A stretch of DNA of 64,000 nucleotides from Duganella sp. Root336D2 (GTDB taxonomy: Bacteria > Pseudomonadota > Gammaproteobacteria > Burkholderiales > Burkholderiaceae_D). The translations under genes were made by a program, and so were the position numbers. Below the pieces are notes generated by a model, which saw only the letters and a list, made by a program, of their open reading frames with translations, searched no databases and had not been told where the DNA came from. The stretch lies in assembly GCF_001425005.1 (NCBI RefSeq), contig NZ_LMDB01000039.1:1-64000 (forward strand), read 5' to 3'. Of this stretch, positions 63,235 to 64,000 are shown piece after piece. Each line of letters opens with the position of its first letter. Position 1 is the stretch's first letter.

Positions 63235-64000
63235 TCATGCCCGCAAGGATTCGATGTCGCGTATCAGTTCACTGGTGGCGATCGGGTCGAGGATCGCCAG
63301 GCTTTCGGCCGCCTTGATCTCCCCCCAGCTGGAAGGTGAGCCGACCGAAATGGTTTGCAGCGTTTGTTCAGGATATTCGTCAACCATGCCCACGATGATG
63401 CCGGGATCAAGCCTCAATTCGATCACCCTGGTTTGGTTGAGCGGCTTGTGGAAGAACCAGATGCCGCCGCCATCCTGGGCCTGCCCGCGCCGCCAGCCTT
63501 TGTTGACCAGGCCAAGCACGCGGCCGGTGGGAACGACTGCGCCTTTCCAGCGCTCCAGGACCGTCACTGCCTGCTCGTCGGCGCCCAGTGCATAGGTATC
63601 GCGCCCAAGCTGGGAGAACGGCTGCAGCAGCTCATAGTCCGCAAACAGCTGGCCGAACTGCGCCGCAACTTCCGCCGCCAGTTCGAGCGCATGCGGCAGG
63701 CCCACGCGGATATTCGCACCTTCCGGCATTGTGAAGCGGTCGTCCTCGCCCGTGGTCCAGCTGCCATCCTCCGCCACGCGGAAGCATGCCAGCAGTCTGC
63801 CGCCGGCGTTCTCGCCATCCGCCACTTCGTAGGCGCCCCACACCAGGCGCTGCACCAGGTGGCGCACCAGAGGATGGCCGGCCAGGAACATGCGGAAGTG
63901 TTCGGGCAGCCAGCGGCGTTGGCTGCACATGGCCCACTCCAGCCTCACGACCTGCTGGCTGGCGATGGTGCGGGCGTCTTTCTTCAGCAACTTGTAGCGG
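63235..64000 (-). CDS. DUF4132 (MolR/YehI-like) protein, C-terminal part (cut by window edge)
   Basis: The frame is open to the window edge and shows the last about 255 residues of a DUF4132 protein: RYKLLKKDARTIASQQVVRL, CSQRRWLPEHFRMFLAGHPL, VRHLVQRLVWGAYE, LACFRVAEDGSW and QLFADYELLQPFSQLGRDTY. Each block aligns with the 946-residue protein at 53769-56609, but with many differences, so the duplication is old. The start lies beyond the window. This gene probably opens or continues the MoxR/VWA operon leftward on the minus strand. Confidence 0.88.
   Translation of the reverse strand, partial: RYKLLKKDARTIASQQVVRLEWAMCSQRRWLPEHFRMFLAGHPLVRHLVQRLVWGAYEVADGENAGGRLLACFRVAEDGSWTTGEDDRFTMPEGANIRVGLPHALELAAEVAAQFGQLFADYELLQPFSQLGRDTYALGADEQAVTVLERWKGAVVPTGRVLGLVNKGWRRGQAQDGGGIWFFHKPLNQTRVIELRLDPGIIVGMVDEYPEQTLQTISVGSPSSWGEIKAAESLAILDPIATSELIRDIESLRA

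Noticed and set aside
1-64000. tRNA, rRNA, insertion sequences, integrases or phage genes
   Set aside because: I looked for conserved rRNA and tRNA features, transposase motifs and attachment-like direct repeats and found none I could support.

Overview
The window looks like chromosomal DNA of a Gram-negative betaproteobacterium, most likely of the Oxalobacteraceae (Massilia/Duganella/Janthinobacterium type). This is inferred from the high G+C coding style, the repertoire of Tat-exported oxidoreductases, c-type cytochromes, Sox proteins and T6SS accessory genes, and dispersed REP-like palindromes; no rRNA or tRNA is present to confirm it. Coding density is very high. Many genes overlap by 4 bases (ATGA) and no gene-free stretch exceeds about 210 bases.

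Layout: (1) 1-3343: the tail of an unknown gene, then a translationally coupled cytochrome c5-like lipoprotein / Tat-exported ALO-type flavo-oxidase / exported PLP-enzyme operon. (2) 3489-12196 (minus): an orphan VgrG island with VgrG, a DUF4123 adaptor, a VasX/BTH_I2691-like membrane effector, two equal-length DUF6708 copies, PAAR, and the scar of a partly deleted tandem duplication. (3) 12317-21760: a defence and toxin-antitoxin island with prlF-yhaV, then divergently ccdAB running straight into a type I Wadjet system jetABCD, then a hipB-like regulator with a decayed hipA. (4) 21877-27779: secreted neutral ceramidase, a small membrane protein, a TPR protein, and an orphan TssF with a polytopic membrane protein.

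(5) 27919-37106 (minus): one continuous nine-gene run. It holds a two-subunit molybdenum hydroxylase (iorAB-like), soxX, soxY, soxZ, soxA, a small cytochrome c, a beta-propeller diguanylate cyclase and a flavocytochrome-c sulfide dehydrogenase flavoprotein. No soxB or soxCD is present and the SoxY tail is atypical. An FNR-type dyad lies between this run and divergent ompW. (6) 37875-44543 (minus): DUF2244 protein and a four-gene signalling operon (triple-receiver hybrid kinase, CheR, receiver-less CheB, receiver-kinase). (7) 44659-53772: housekeeping and accessory genes: a lipoprotein, quinone reductase with LysR, aldo/keto reductase with LysR, thioredoxin-domain protein, folE, nudC and a zinc-ribbon membrane protein.

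(8) 52729-64000 (minus): a seven-gene overlapping operon resembling the E. coli yehI-yehL-yehM-yehP-yehQ set: DUF4132 (cut by the window edge), MoxR AAA+ ATPase, DUF5682, VWA/MIDAS protein, double-SWIM protein, a second DUF4132 protein and a 347-aa protein with a C-terminal membrane hairpin. This operon and the soxB-less Mo-hydroxylase/Sox operon are the best candidates for incompletely described systems. Palindromic REP-like repeats occur in two families. Copies lie inside coding sequence, forming part of the mature N-terminus of SoxA, the signal-peptide n-region of SoxX and the C-terminal tails of a LysR protein and a histidine kinase.
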